From NCBI GenBank assembly GCA_017450065.1, contig JAFSYI010000059.1, positions 90,522 through 154,521 on the forward strand: a stretch of 64,000 nucleotides of DNA, written 5' to 3'. Below are positions 44,901 to 52,427 of this stretch, piece after piece (within the stretch, counting starts at the first letter, position 1; every line of letters starts with the position of its first letter). A program made the translations under genes and the position numbers. This DNA is from Lachnospiraceae bacterium. Lineage in GTDB: Bacteria > Bacillota > Clostridia > Lachnospirales > Lachnospiraceae. The notes below the pieces were generated by a model that saw nothing but the letters and a program-made list of their open reading frames with translations, made no database searches and was not told the DNA's origin.

Positions 44901-47900
44901 GAGAGCCTCTTACCTACATAGGCATAGATGAAATAAGTAAGGGAACCTATCTTGTGGTAGTGAATGACGAGGGTCCGGATACGGAACTTGATATTTCGGC
45001 AACAGTTGACAATATATACGTAGATGGTCATGTTGAGCTTGAATTCAGTGCCTCAGGGAGTGCTGCCAGAGTTCAGATAGGAGTAGCAACAAATGATGAA
45101 GAAGAGGTAGTAACGCTTCCGGCTTCATACCTTGATGGAAAGGATTATTCAAGAGGCTATATTAAAGGGGAGGACAATAACGGCTATTCATTCAAGGTTC
45201 CTGTAGGGACAATGTTTACCCTTCCCGATGAGGTAGAGAACCCCGATGCAAAGAGGATCCTTCTCGGATGGGAATATGATGGAAAGAAGTTAATGCCGGG
45301 GCAGGCTATAGAAGTGCCGGAAGAAAATTCGATTGTTGAACCGATCTGGGGAGACCGTTATGTAAATGATGAAGGAATTATTACTACAGCAGCGTACCGC
45401 AATACAGAAGGAGAACTAAAAGAAGAACAGGTTGTGGGATACGAGCTTAGGAACAATATTCCCACTGCAATAACGGAAACGGTTTCTGTTCCTGTTAATA
45501 CTGCAGAAAATAAGATAACCGATACACAAAATAATAATTTCAGCATTAACAGCAAAGAGGAAAAGGGTGTCCCGATAGACGTTGTGTTCACTCAGAGTAT
45601 TGGCGCGGAATATTTTCCGGATGCAGAGGTAACAAGAGCGGTCTACCCCGCACCGGCTGCTGTCAAGACTGCAGGTATGGTTAAGTATTATGTATATGAC
45701 GGCGATGGAAGCGATATAGGTCCGGATAAGCAGTATGCAGATGAGTATGAGGCGGCTGAGGCTGTAACGATCGTTGATAAGGAAGCTCTTGACAACGGAT
45801 ATATAAAGGGTGCCAAGGCAGGAAACGGTATGCTGTTTGCAGTCTTTACAGATGAAACGGGATATGAGTGGGTAACCCCCGCGACTCCTGTTACGGTAGA
45901 GGATCGTCCTTCATATGAATTGGCATTCTCTGACAATATGCCTTCCGAGATCGCGGTTGATGAAGAGATTGCAGCAGAAAGCGTTGTTTCATTAACTATA
46001 GACGGGGAGCCGGCCGATATTCCCGTTGGTTCTGTTGTCAGCTACACTGTTACCGGAGTAACGGGCGATGTCAAACTGCTGGATGCTGTTTCAGGTAAAG
46101 CAGAGGATGTTATAGTCAGGGGAATAAAGGAAGGTACAGTTAAGGTAGCTGTTTCTCTTACGGATGCCAATGATGTAACTGTAACCGGTCAGGAAAAGGA
46201 AATAACGGTTAAGCCCTGTCCTTATAAAATAAGCATAGTTGATAAGGACGGAAATGATAAGAAGTCACCAGCTGAGGTGGCAGTAGGTTCGGATAGTGAA
46301 GCGGGACCGGATATTGAAAGAGACATTTACATAAAGGTAACCGATGCCGGGACGGGAGCGTCTGTTATAGATAAGGTAAATCCTTTCAGCATAAAGAATT
46401 CAGCAGTATTTGTAGGCGGGAGCTTTGAAAATGTTAATACCAATACGGGGCTGTGGAGGTTCTCCGGTGAAGCAGATGACGCAGCGGCTGTGACGGAAGA
46501 CTTTGAAATGACCTATAAGGATGAAGCCGGAAAGGTATATACCTTCAGCGCACCTGTTAAGAGCTACTTCCCCTTAGTCTTTGACGGAGTAGGGGCGATA
46601 ATGGTATCTGATAATCCGGATGATAAGTTTGTCGGCAGTGACAATGTAACCGTACAGGGTAAAGGCGGCAGATCGTATGATGACGGCAAGAAATATGAGT
46701 TGAGGATCTATGCTGAAGACATAAATAAAGAAGGGCTGTTCACCTGCGATCTTTCCGGATTCAGCGCAACCTATACAGGGCAGGCAACAGACGTTGAGTT
46801 CGCAGGATGGACCGGTACGGATGGGGTTCCCACCACGCTTGCTGAAGTAGTGACAGAGCTTGCCGAAGAGCCGGATAAAGACATGACAGTTTATCCTGAG
46901 TTCATGTGGGCAGGGGTTAAGTCGATGATACTCAGCAGGGATTCGGTTGAGATCGAAGTGACCGATCCCGAGAATCCCAAATCGGCTGAGATCGAGGTCT
47001 CCACAACACCTGTAAGATCAGAGGCAGATGTTCTTATCTACCCGAGCGTTGTGGTTAAAGATTCGATAGACGGGTTCTTCGGATTCAGTGAAAATGTAAA
47101 AGAATTCGAAAAAGAACAGAATGTATATCATGTCACAGGAGCAGTAGAAGGGTCTTCTGTAAGAAAGAGTACCTTCAGCGTGGTCACAAAGCCCGGAATG
47201 GTCGGGACGGCAACTCTTAAGTTGGGTGCCGACAACTCCGATATTACGAAGAATGTCAGCGTTAATATCTATGGTTTATATACCACGGATGACGGAATAA
47301 GATATGTCACCAAAGAGGGAAATGATGTTGCCGGAAAGGCAGTCAAGGCAGGCGGGCAGATCATGTACTTTGATGCTGACGGATATAAGTTCGCAGATGA
47401 TTATGACGGTCCGGCATGGGATGAAGAAGGTAAGCCTGTACTCCTCAGGGACGGTAACCGGATTACCACAGACGGTTTCTATACAGATGCGGATGCATCC
47501 GGTAATTCGTACTTCGTAAAGGACGGACACATAGTTACGTCAAGTCTTGTGAAGGTCGGCGATATCGAAATGTATGCTGACCCCGATGGCGCGATCGTGA
47601 CTTATGCAAGAACGGTTAACGGGAAATATACGGATCCTGTAACAGGTATTACCTATGTTATCGATAAGGAAACCAATGCCGCAAAAGAAGAGCACAAAGA
47701 TCATAAATGGAAGTTTGAAGGCTTCACATGGGCTGCAGATAACAAGAGCGCAACCGGAACATTCATCTGTGAGGAATGTGGTGAGAAGACTGATGCGGTA
47801 GTTACAATGACAAGCAATACCAGAGGAGAAGGCACTGATGCGATCACGATGTATACGGCAACGGTAGCCGCCGATCCTGCAGGTAAGGAAATTTATGAGT

Positions 47901-49567
47901 CAGCCAATAAGTACGTTAAGGCTGACGGATCAGAGGCTACTGAGGCAGAGTATAAGAAGGCCGGAACCGGTGGCGGAGCAGACGGTCAGGATACGCCATG
48001 CGAACCCACGCAGCCTGACGGAAGAGAAAATATCAATATCTTCTACAATAACTCGGGTGATAATGTAGTGATCAAGTTACCTGATCCGGCAGAAGGAACA
48101 GTGGATCCGGCAAGGATAAACAACAAGAATAAATGGACAAAGTTCTGGTATTATGAGAATGGTACCGTGATCCTTAAGGGAGGTGCCAATCGTTCCCAGG
48201 CTGCAAAGAGCAATACTGTCATCCTTCCGCTTGTTGATGATGAAGGGAAAGAGATAGGCGATTATGAATATACAATGCCTGTGACCTTTGACAAGCCGGT
48301 GCTCAAGCTTTCAACCAAATCAGGTAAGGTATATACATCCAATACCGAAGACCAGACGATAACGACGCAGGTCCTTGAAAAGAAGAGTAACGGTCTCTTT
48401 GAGCCTCTTGATCTTTCCGGGGCGGATGAGAAAATACTGTGGACGACCAAAAAGGGAACGGCATCCGCAGAGGTAGGCGTGGCAGAAGAAGGAATCATAA
48501 ACATAACTGCGAAGGAAGCTGGCGGGGGTACTGTCTCGATAAGGCTTGCTGACTGGAGTGACAGTGTAAAACTTGATTTCGCTGTTACCGCGCAAAAGAA
48601 TGATACGCTTACAGCTACAAAGCAGGTATTGATGAATACTAACGCAAACAGTGGTACCGGGGAGCCGCTTGTGGCAGAAGTGCTTCTGAACGGAAGAACA
48701 GTAACTGCTGAAGACGGAGTCAAAGTGGAATTTCCCAATAACTGGAATAATGTCAATGTTGCGGTTGAAGGCGTTGACGAGAACGGAACCCTTGAGGAAG
48801 GCGGGTTGCTTACATTCTCGTACAAGGACAGTGCACCCGTAAAGGGTAATTACATGATCAGGTTATCGCGCGGTAAAGCCAAAACAAGCATTAAAGTTTC
48901 GGTAAGCAATATGGCGCTTGACAAGGCGATAACTCTCAAGCAGCATACTCAGCTTAATCCCGTGACGGATCAGAAGATGGTACTGGTTCCCACACTTAAA
49001 GGTGTAGGCGGTGCTATAACCGATGTGAGGTTTGGCGAAGATGAGAAACAGTTTGAGGCAGAGTATGATGAACTCCGCAACCAGATACTTATAGGCCTTC
49101 AGGATGGAAAGGCCATGGGTTCCAAGGATAAGGCTGAAAGGATCCTTTATATTACGGCAGGCGGCATAGAGTGTCCTGTTAAAGTTAAGATACAGCCTAA
49201 GCTAACGAAGCCCAAGGTTAAGATCGATAATCTTAAACTGCCTAAGAGCGGACTTATGAACGGAACGGCAACAGGTACCGTGAATGTGCTTTCTACCTAC
49301 AAGCTTGGATTCAAGACCTATGCACTTGAACCCGTATCGGTTAAGTTTACCGACGGAGTGGCTGACGAGGAGCTTGGAGAAGGCTGGTACAGGGTAGATA
49401 AGGCTTATGTCTCAGTTAAATACAATGAAGATGAAGGCACGATATCCGTTAAAGCGCTTAAAGGGAATTCAGGAGGAAAGGGTGGAAGTGTCAAAGTAGA
49501 GGTTAACTACAATGGCGGAGTAACACTCAAAAAAACGTTTTCAGTTAAGGTTGACTCAAAAAAGTAA
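41954..49567 (+). CDS. Giant secreted multi-domain protein (2537 aa), function unknown
   Basis: A very long protein with a typical signal peptide (residues 1 to about 32, hydrophobic core LSVILAMAMVM, predicted cleavage after AYA). Most of the chain is beta-rich, valine/threonine/glutamate-rich and looks like repeated Ig-like or MucBP-like modules. Near residues 1050-1130 a region reading FKVPVGTMFTLPDEV, LLGWEYDGK, PGQAIEV resembles InlB-type repeats. Around 1780-1900 there are cell-wall-binding-like YFDADGYKFADD and FYTDADASGNSYFV units, and at about 1912-1945 an HKW...CEECG module common in Lachnospiraceae surface proteins. There is no LPXTG motif and no C-terminal membrane helix, so it is released or held non-covalently. 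AGGAGG ribosome binding site. Own promoter and terminator. Likely adhesin or matrix scaffold, by inference only. Confidence 0.85.
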   Translation: MGKTSRFFSKALSVILAMAMVMTCVPASAYAANLYADGNGEILSAESSHDVKTSDILSQDDDATLKDDSDAINTPDVLLGEGSGGNTEGREEIEPDKTTGDVTITFVNDPSDSHVHIYDPDSGDARTELESVDWDSSRDFTCVLTPDMGYVFDENGSVTVKAGEEDVIKDPTGYTYDPETGSVIISRIVLGSKKGTFTVTVPSNITKADSYKVTVTGTTMPVSEYPTVSYDTEEAKVDLSEYEIEGSPITGVEVYAGEEILTEGYSFENKVVTLNNTAIVKGYQADKSLNIKAVTRKFAISSGEDKFGNTLTFKQNGKVITESTDYDNDIEAELTAPRDVVGRTITSITAAITYEDGTERTKVYKSPLVISKDDLVLEGLKAVSVEVTAKTQEVIDSTTGAGTGTKVTECPAAAETGGRIEFEVHASESDTRVKSVGYKTGGSSEVTMLELNLDGVYAISNITNKITIVTEAEYTGNDTVVKADSAEFTIYDNETRDKISGSGTKYAKTGEPYYFKVVPNATGALLKEVTYTIAGTSRAAEPVEGNIFMVPADRAEGEITIKAVSYSTKKVIVPVNTKAVVYYNGVLQPGDFYIRDDQDVTLTVKGSQRADDGKIALLVVKYTIANGGKHEEKELDFASSYDIKILKDELKGDVTIEASTAEEAKEGTYSVKFNADDNGRIKVIEGAQTLLVAQNETTVITPTVTAGGKEQTLYGATYESKSGGKTVIDVEDEAESWGASVKGISQSSDEVTAELLSGSEKGNVVVYKADLKVEVMPHFVIGFEPDDAPFFVDTELAEAQGTGTKAEIAKNEKTDGTRKTLTVTVINGATGKEYEELPKGVKSTYSSSNAAFYTTEKPNISVMLASEAAGTSEINTVITDTDGTEYTAEAPCAVKAVDGVEYFCFATVTVDEAETLCRSDTAYQYDLNAEIRPEALVRFRVVEVVNEVPCSTLEEIEQAIADGDIIDLTDRAVISYEFANREGEPLTYIGIDEISKGTYLVVVNDEGPDTELDISATVDNIYVDGHVELEFSASGSAARVQIGVATNDEEEVVTLPASYLDGKDYSRGYIKGEDNNGYSFKVPVGTMFTLPDEVENPDAKRILLGWEYDGKKLMPGQAIEVPEENSIVEPIWGDRYVNDEGIITTAAYRNTEGELKEEQVVGYELRNNIPTAITETVSVPVNTAENKITDTQNNNFSINSKEEKGVPIDVVFTQSIGAEYFPDAEVTRAVYPAPAAVKTAGMVKYYVYDGDGSDIGPDKQYADEYEAAEAVTIVDKEALDNGYIKGAKAGNGMLFAVFTDETGYEWVTPATPVTVEDRPSYELAFSDNMPSEIAVDEEIAAESVVSLTIDGEPADIPVGSVVSYTVTGVTGDVKLLDAVSGKAEDVIVRGIKEGTVKVAVSLTDANDVTVTGQEKEITVKPCPYKISIVDKDGNDKKSPAEVAVGSDSEAGPDIERDIYIKVTDAGTGASVIDKVNPFSIKNSAVFVGGSFENVNTNTGLWRFSGEADDAAAVTEDFEMTYKDEAGKVYTFSAPVKSYFPLVFDGVGAIMVSDNPDDKFVGSDNVTVQGKGGRSYDDGKKYELRIYAEDINKEGLFTCDLSGFSATYTGQATDVEFAGWTGTDGVPTTLAEVVTELAEEPDKDMTVYPEFMWAGVKSMILSRDSVEIEVTDPENPKSAEIEVSTTPVRSEADVLIYPSVVVKDSIDGFFGFSENVKEFEKEQNVYHVTGAVEGSSVRKSTFSVVTKPGMVGTATLKLGADNSDITKNVSVNIYGLYTTDDGIRYVTKEGNDVAGKAVKAGGQIMYFDADGYKFADDYDGPAWDEEGKPVLLRDGNRITTDGFYTDADASGNSYFVKDGHIVTSSLVKVGDIEMYADPDGAIVTYARTVNGKYTDPVTGITYVIDKETNAAKEEHKDHKWKFEGFTWAADNKSATGTFICEECGEKTDAVVTMTSNTRGEGTDAITMYTATVAADPAGKEIYESANKYVKADGSEATEAEYKKAGTGGGADGQDTPCEPTQPDGRENINIFYNNSGDNVVIKLPDPAEGTVDPARINNKNKWTKFWYYENGTVILKGGANRSQAAKSNTVILPLVDDEGKEIGDYEYTMPVTFDKPVLKLSTKSGKVYTSNTEDQTITTQVLEKKSNGLFEPLDLSGADEKILWTTKKGTASAEVGVAEEGIINITAKEAGGGTVSIRLADWSDSVKLDFAVTAQKNDTLTATKQVLMNTNANSGTGEPLVAEVLLNGRTVTAEDGVKVEFPNNWNNVNVAVEGVDENGTLEEGGLLTFSYKDSAPVKGNYMIRLSRGKAKTSIKVSVSNMALDKAITLKQHTQLNPVTDQKMVLVPTLKGVGGAITDVRFGEDEKQFEAEYDELRNQILIGLQDGKAMGSKDKAERILYITAGGIECPVKVKIQPKLTKPKVKIDNLKLPKSGLMNGTATGTVNVLSTYKLGFKTYALEPVSVKFTDGVADEELGEGWYRVDKAYVSVKYNEDEGTISVKALKGNSGGKGGSVKVEVNYNGGVTLKKTFSVKVDSKK

Positions 49568-49586
49568 TTCCAATAACGGAGAGGAA

Positions 49587-49616
49587 CCCGCCGGAGTGAT
49601 CCGGCGGGTTTGCCTT
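49587..49616 (+). terminator. Intrinsic terminator after the giant protein gene
   Basis: Stem CCCGCCGG/CCGGCGGG, loop AGTGAT, followed by TTTGCCTTTT. Confidence 0.92.
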
Positions 49617-49641
49617 TTGAGACAGGGAATGGCAATAACGC

Positions 49642-49670
49642 TTTACAAGGTGCCTGTTTTGTGTTAGAAT
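49642..49670 (+). promoter_or_regulatory. Promoter of rpsO
   Basis: TTTACA (49642-49647), 17-base spacer, TAGAAT (49665-49670). Predicted start near 49677. Confidence 0.82.
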
Positions 49671-49676
49671 ACTTCA

Positions 49677-49787
49677 TGTTGTGTGACCTGTGCCAGGTAT
49701 GGGAATTCCGACCCATGCTTAGCATTAGGCTGATAGTTACGGATAGTGAACGGACATCTGTAACGGGTATATACTAAGGAGGAAGAT
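49677..49787 (+). promoter_or_regulatory. Structured rpsO leader, candidate S15 autoregulatory element
   Basis: About 110 nt leader with three clear hairpins: ACCTG/CAGGT (49686-49698), ATGGG/CCCAT (49699-49716) and GTTAC..GAT/ATC..GTAAC (49736-49764). It ends in a strong GGAGG site before rpsO. S15 autoregulates through structured leaders in several bacterial groups; whether this one matches a known class cannot be told by eye. Confidence 0.5.
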
Positions 49788-50054
49788 ATGATATCAAAAG
49801 AGAAGAAAACGGAGATCATTCAGAAGTACGCGATCAAGGAAGGTGATACAGGATCGCCTGAGGTTCAGGTGGCTGTCCTTACAGAGAGGATCAAGGAGCT
49901 TACAGAGCATCTTAAGTCCAATCCCGGTGACCATCATTCCGCAAGAGGTATGTACAAGATGATCGGTCAGAGGCGTGGCCTGCTTGCATATCTTAAGAAG
50001 AAGGACATCGAACGTTACCGTTCGCTTATCGAGAGATTAGGTCTCAGAAAGTAA
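49788..50054 (+). CDS. rpsO: 30S ribosomal protein S15
   Basis: Primary 16S rRNA-binding protein of the 30S platform. 88 residues with the conserved [33 protein letters not shown] and [12 protein letters not shown] segments. AAGGAGG lies 6-7 bases before the ATG. Monocistronic: its own promoter and leader before it, a stem-loop after it, then pnp. Confidence 0.98.
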   Translation: MISKEKKTEIIQKYAIKEGDTGSPEVQVAVLTERIKELTEHLKSNPGDHHSARGMYKMIGQRRGLLAYLKKKDIERYRSLIERLGLRK

Positions 50055-50072
50055 TCATCAGTTATATAAATG

Positions 50073-50110
50073 GACGCAGTCAGGCATGCAGGATGTGTGA
50101 CTGCGTTCGT
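50073..50110 (+). terminator. Hairpin after rpsO
   Basis: Stem GGACGCAGTCA/TGACTGCGTTC (with mismatched ends), loop of 15, followed by a broken T run (TCGTTTGTT). Probably a partial terminator, allowing some read-through into pnp. Confidence 0.6.
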
Positions 50111-50126
50111 TTGTTATTGGTTGCAT

Positions 50127-50220
50127 GACGGAAGTGCTACCCGAGACCACTGAATTATACATGACTGCCCACGATTTTATGTCGTGGATAATTCAGTAGT
50201 TTCGGTACATAGCTTCCGTC
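50127..50220 (+). promoter_or_regulatory. Long near-continuous hairpin in the pnp leader
   Basis: GACGGAAG (50127-50134) pairs with CTTCCGTC (50213-50220); ACCCGAGAC with GTTTCGGT; ACTGAATTAT (50149-50158) with ATAATTCAGT (50188-50197); and CCACGA (50169-50174) with TCGTGG (50182-50187). The ~94 nt structure ends 38 bases before the pnp ATG. In enterobacteria a pnp leader stem is cut by RNase III and then lets PNPase repress its own mRNA; this looks like an analogous element, not a homologous sequence. Confidence 0.75.
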
Positions 50221-50258
50221 CTGGAACAGTTATAATTCATCAAGAAAAGGAGAGAAAT

Positions 50259-52343
50259 ATGTACAAGAGTTATTCGATCGAAATCGGCGGACGTACCCTT
50301 ACGGTAGACGTGGGACGTGTTGCCAGGCAGGCTAACGGTGCAGCGCTTATGCATTACGGTGATACGACCGTTCTGTGTACGGCTACGGCATCAGATAAGC
50401 CAAGAGAGGGTATTGATTTCTTCCCCCTGAGCGTTGAATTCGAAGAGAAGATGTATGCGGTAGGCAAGATTCCGGGAGGATTCAATAAGAGAGAGGGCAA
50501 GGCAAGTGAGAATGCAGTGCTTACGGCACGTGTTATCGACCGCCCCATGCGTCCTCTTTTCCCGAAGGATTACAGAAATGACTGTACCCTTAACAACCTT
50601 GTTCTTTCTGTTGATCCGGAGTGCCGTCCCGAGCTTGTTGCGATGCTTGGTTCAGCGATAGCAACATCTATTTCGGATATCCCGTTCTGCGGACCCTGCG
50701 CTACCACACAGGTAGGTATGATCGACGGACAGTTTATCATCAATCCAAGCCAGGAGCAGTGGAAGTCAGGTGATCTTAACCTTACTGTTGCTTCGACGGC
50801 AGAGAAGGTTATCATGATCGAGGCAGGTGCCAATGAAATACCGGAAGCTAAGATGATCGAAGCCATCTACATGGCTCACGAAGAGAATCAGAAGATAATA
50901 GAGTTCATCAACAAGATGGTAGCCGAGGTAGGAAAACCCAAGCATGAGTACGAGAGTTGCGCTATTCCCGAGGAAATGTTTGCTAAGATGAAGGAGATCG
51001 TTACTCCGGAGGAAATGGAAGGCGCTGTATTTACAGACGAGAAGCAGGTTCGTGAGGAGAATATCCGTAATATTACAGCCCGCTTTGAGGAAGCCTTCGC
51101 AGACAATGAGGAGTGGCTTGGTATACTTGGCGAGGCGGTATATCAGTATGAGAAGAAGACCGTGCGTAAAATGATCCTTAAGGATCACAAGCGCCCCGAC
51201 GGACGTGAGATCACGCAGATACGTCCTTTGGCTGCAGAGGTTGATCTTATTCCCCGTGTTCATGGTTCCGCAATGTTTACAAGAGGCCAGACCCAGATCT
51301 GTGATATCTGTACACTGGCTCCTCTTTCGGAGATGCAGAGAATTGACGGTCTTGACAGTAATGAAGTAAATAAGCGTTACATGCATCATTATAATTTCCC
51401 GAGCTACTCGGTAGGTGAGACCAAGCCTTCGAGAGGTCCCGGACGTCGTGAGATAGGACACGGTGCACTTGCTGAGAGAGCACTTATTCCCGTGCTTCCT
51501 TCAGAGGAGGAATTCCCGTATGCCATCCGCTGCGTATCCGAGACTTTTGAATCCAACGGTTCGACATCAATGGCTTCCACCTGTGCTTCATGTATGTCTC
51601 TTATGGCTGCAGGTGTTCCTATTAAGAAGATGGTTGCAGGTATAAGCTGCGGACTTGTTACAGGTGATACGGATGATGATTTCGTACTGCTGACCGATAT
51701 TCAGGGTCTTGAGGACTTCTTCGGAGATATGGACTTCAAGGTAACGGGTACTACAGAAGGTATCACGGCAATCCAGATGGATATCAAGATCCACGGTCTG
51801 ACAAGGCCTATCGTTGAGGGTGCTATAGCCCGCTGCCGCGAGGCAAGGCTCTTCATCATGGATAACTGCATGAAGCCTGCCATTGCAGAGCCCAGAAAGA
51901 CTGTTAACGAGTATGCTCCGAAGATCGTTCAGATCAAGATCGATCCCGAGAAGATCGGTGATGTTGTCGGTCAGAGAGGAAAGACTATCAATGCCATCAT
52001 TGATGAATGCGGTGTCAAGATAGATATTACCGATGACGGTGCCGTTTCTGTATGCGGAACCGATAAGAACGGTATGGATAAGGCCATTGAGTACATCCAG
52101 ATGATAGTATCCGAGTTCGAAGAAGGAAAGATATATACCGGTAAGGTAGTAAGCATTAAGGAATTCGGTGCGTTCATCGAGTTTGCTCCCGGCAAGGAGG
52201 GAATGGTACACATTTCCAAGATCGCACGTGAGAGGATCAATCATGTTGAGGATGTGCTTACTCTCGGGGATGTAGTTAAGTGCAAGTGCCTGGGTAAGGA
52301 TAAGATGGGAAGGATATCATTTTCTATAAAGGATGCAAAATAA
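50259..52343 (+). CDS. pnp: Polyribonucleotide nucleotidyltransferase (PNPase)
   Basis: Phosphorolytic 3'-5' exoribonuclease. The ATG at 50259 (MYKSYSIEIGGRTLTVDVGRV in part) has AAGGAGAG 7 bases upstream; an earlier in-frame start at 50184 would lie inside the leader hairpin. Two RNase PH domains (GDTTVLCTATASDKPREGID; FTRGQTQICDICTL), then KH (KIGDVVGQRGKTINAI) and S1 (GKVVSIKEFGAFIEF, MVHISKIA). 694 residues, standard length. Confidence 0.97.
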   Translation: MYKSYSIEIGGRTLTVDVGRVARQANGAALMHYGDTTVLCTATASDKPREGIDFFPLSVEFEEKMYAVGKIPGGFNKREGKASENAVLTARVIDRPMRPLFPKDYRNDCTLNNLVLSVDPECRPELVAMLGSAIATSISDIPFCGPCATTQVGMIDGQFIINPSQEQWKSGDLNLTVASTAEKVIMIEAGANEIPEAKMIEAIYMAHEENQKIIEFINKMVAEVGKPKHEYESCAIPEEMFAKMKEIVTPEEMEGAVFTDEKQVREENIRNITARFEEAFADNEEWLGILGEAVYQYEKKTVRKMILKDHKRPDGREITQIRPLAAEVDLIPRVHGSAMFTRGQTQICDICTLAPLSEMQRIDGLDSNEVNKRYMHHYNFPSYSVGETKPSRGPGRREIGHGALAERALIPVLPSEEEFPYAIRCVSETFESNGSTSMASTCASCMSLMAAGVPIKKMVAGISCGLVTGDTDDDFVLLTDIQGLEDFFGDMDFKVTGTTEGITAIQMDIKIHGLTRPIVEGAIARCREARLFIMDNCMKPAIAEPRKTVNEYAPKIVQIKIDPEKIGDVVGQRGKTINAIIDECGVKIDITDDGAVSVCGTDKNGMDKAIEYIQMIVSEFEEGKIYTGKVVSIKEFGAFIEFAPGKEGMVHISKIARERINHVEDVLTLGDVVKCKCLGKDKMGRISFSIKDAK

Positions 52344-52376
52344 AATCATAAACAGTATAATATGTGATATAATAAA

Positions 52377-52403
52377 GGGGCATGGAATACCATGCCCTTT
52401 TAT
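52377..52403 (+). terminator. Intrinsic terminator after pnp
   Basis: Stem GGGCATGG/CCATGCCC with loop AATA, then TTTTATT. Confidence 0.93.
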
Positions 52404-52427
52404 TATGCTTATTTTTACAGATAACCT

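Noticed and set aside
41954-49567. Sortase-anchored surface protein
   Set aside because: The C-terminus ends KKTFSVKVDSKK with no LPXTG-like motif, hydrophobic stretch or basic tail of the right kind.
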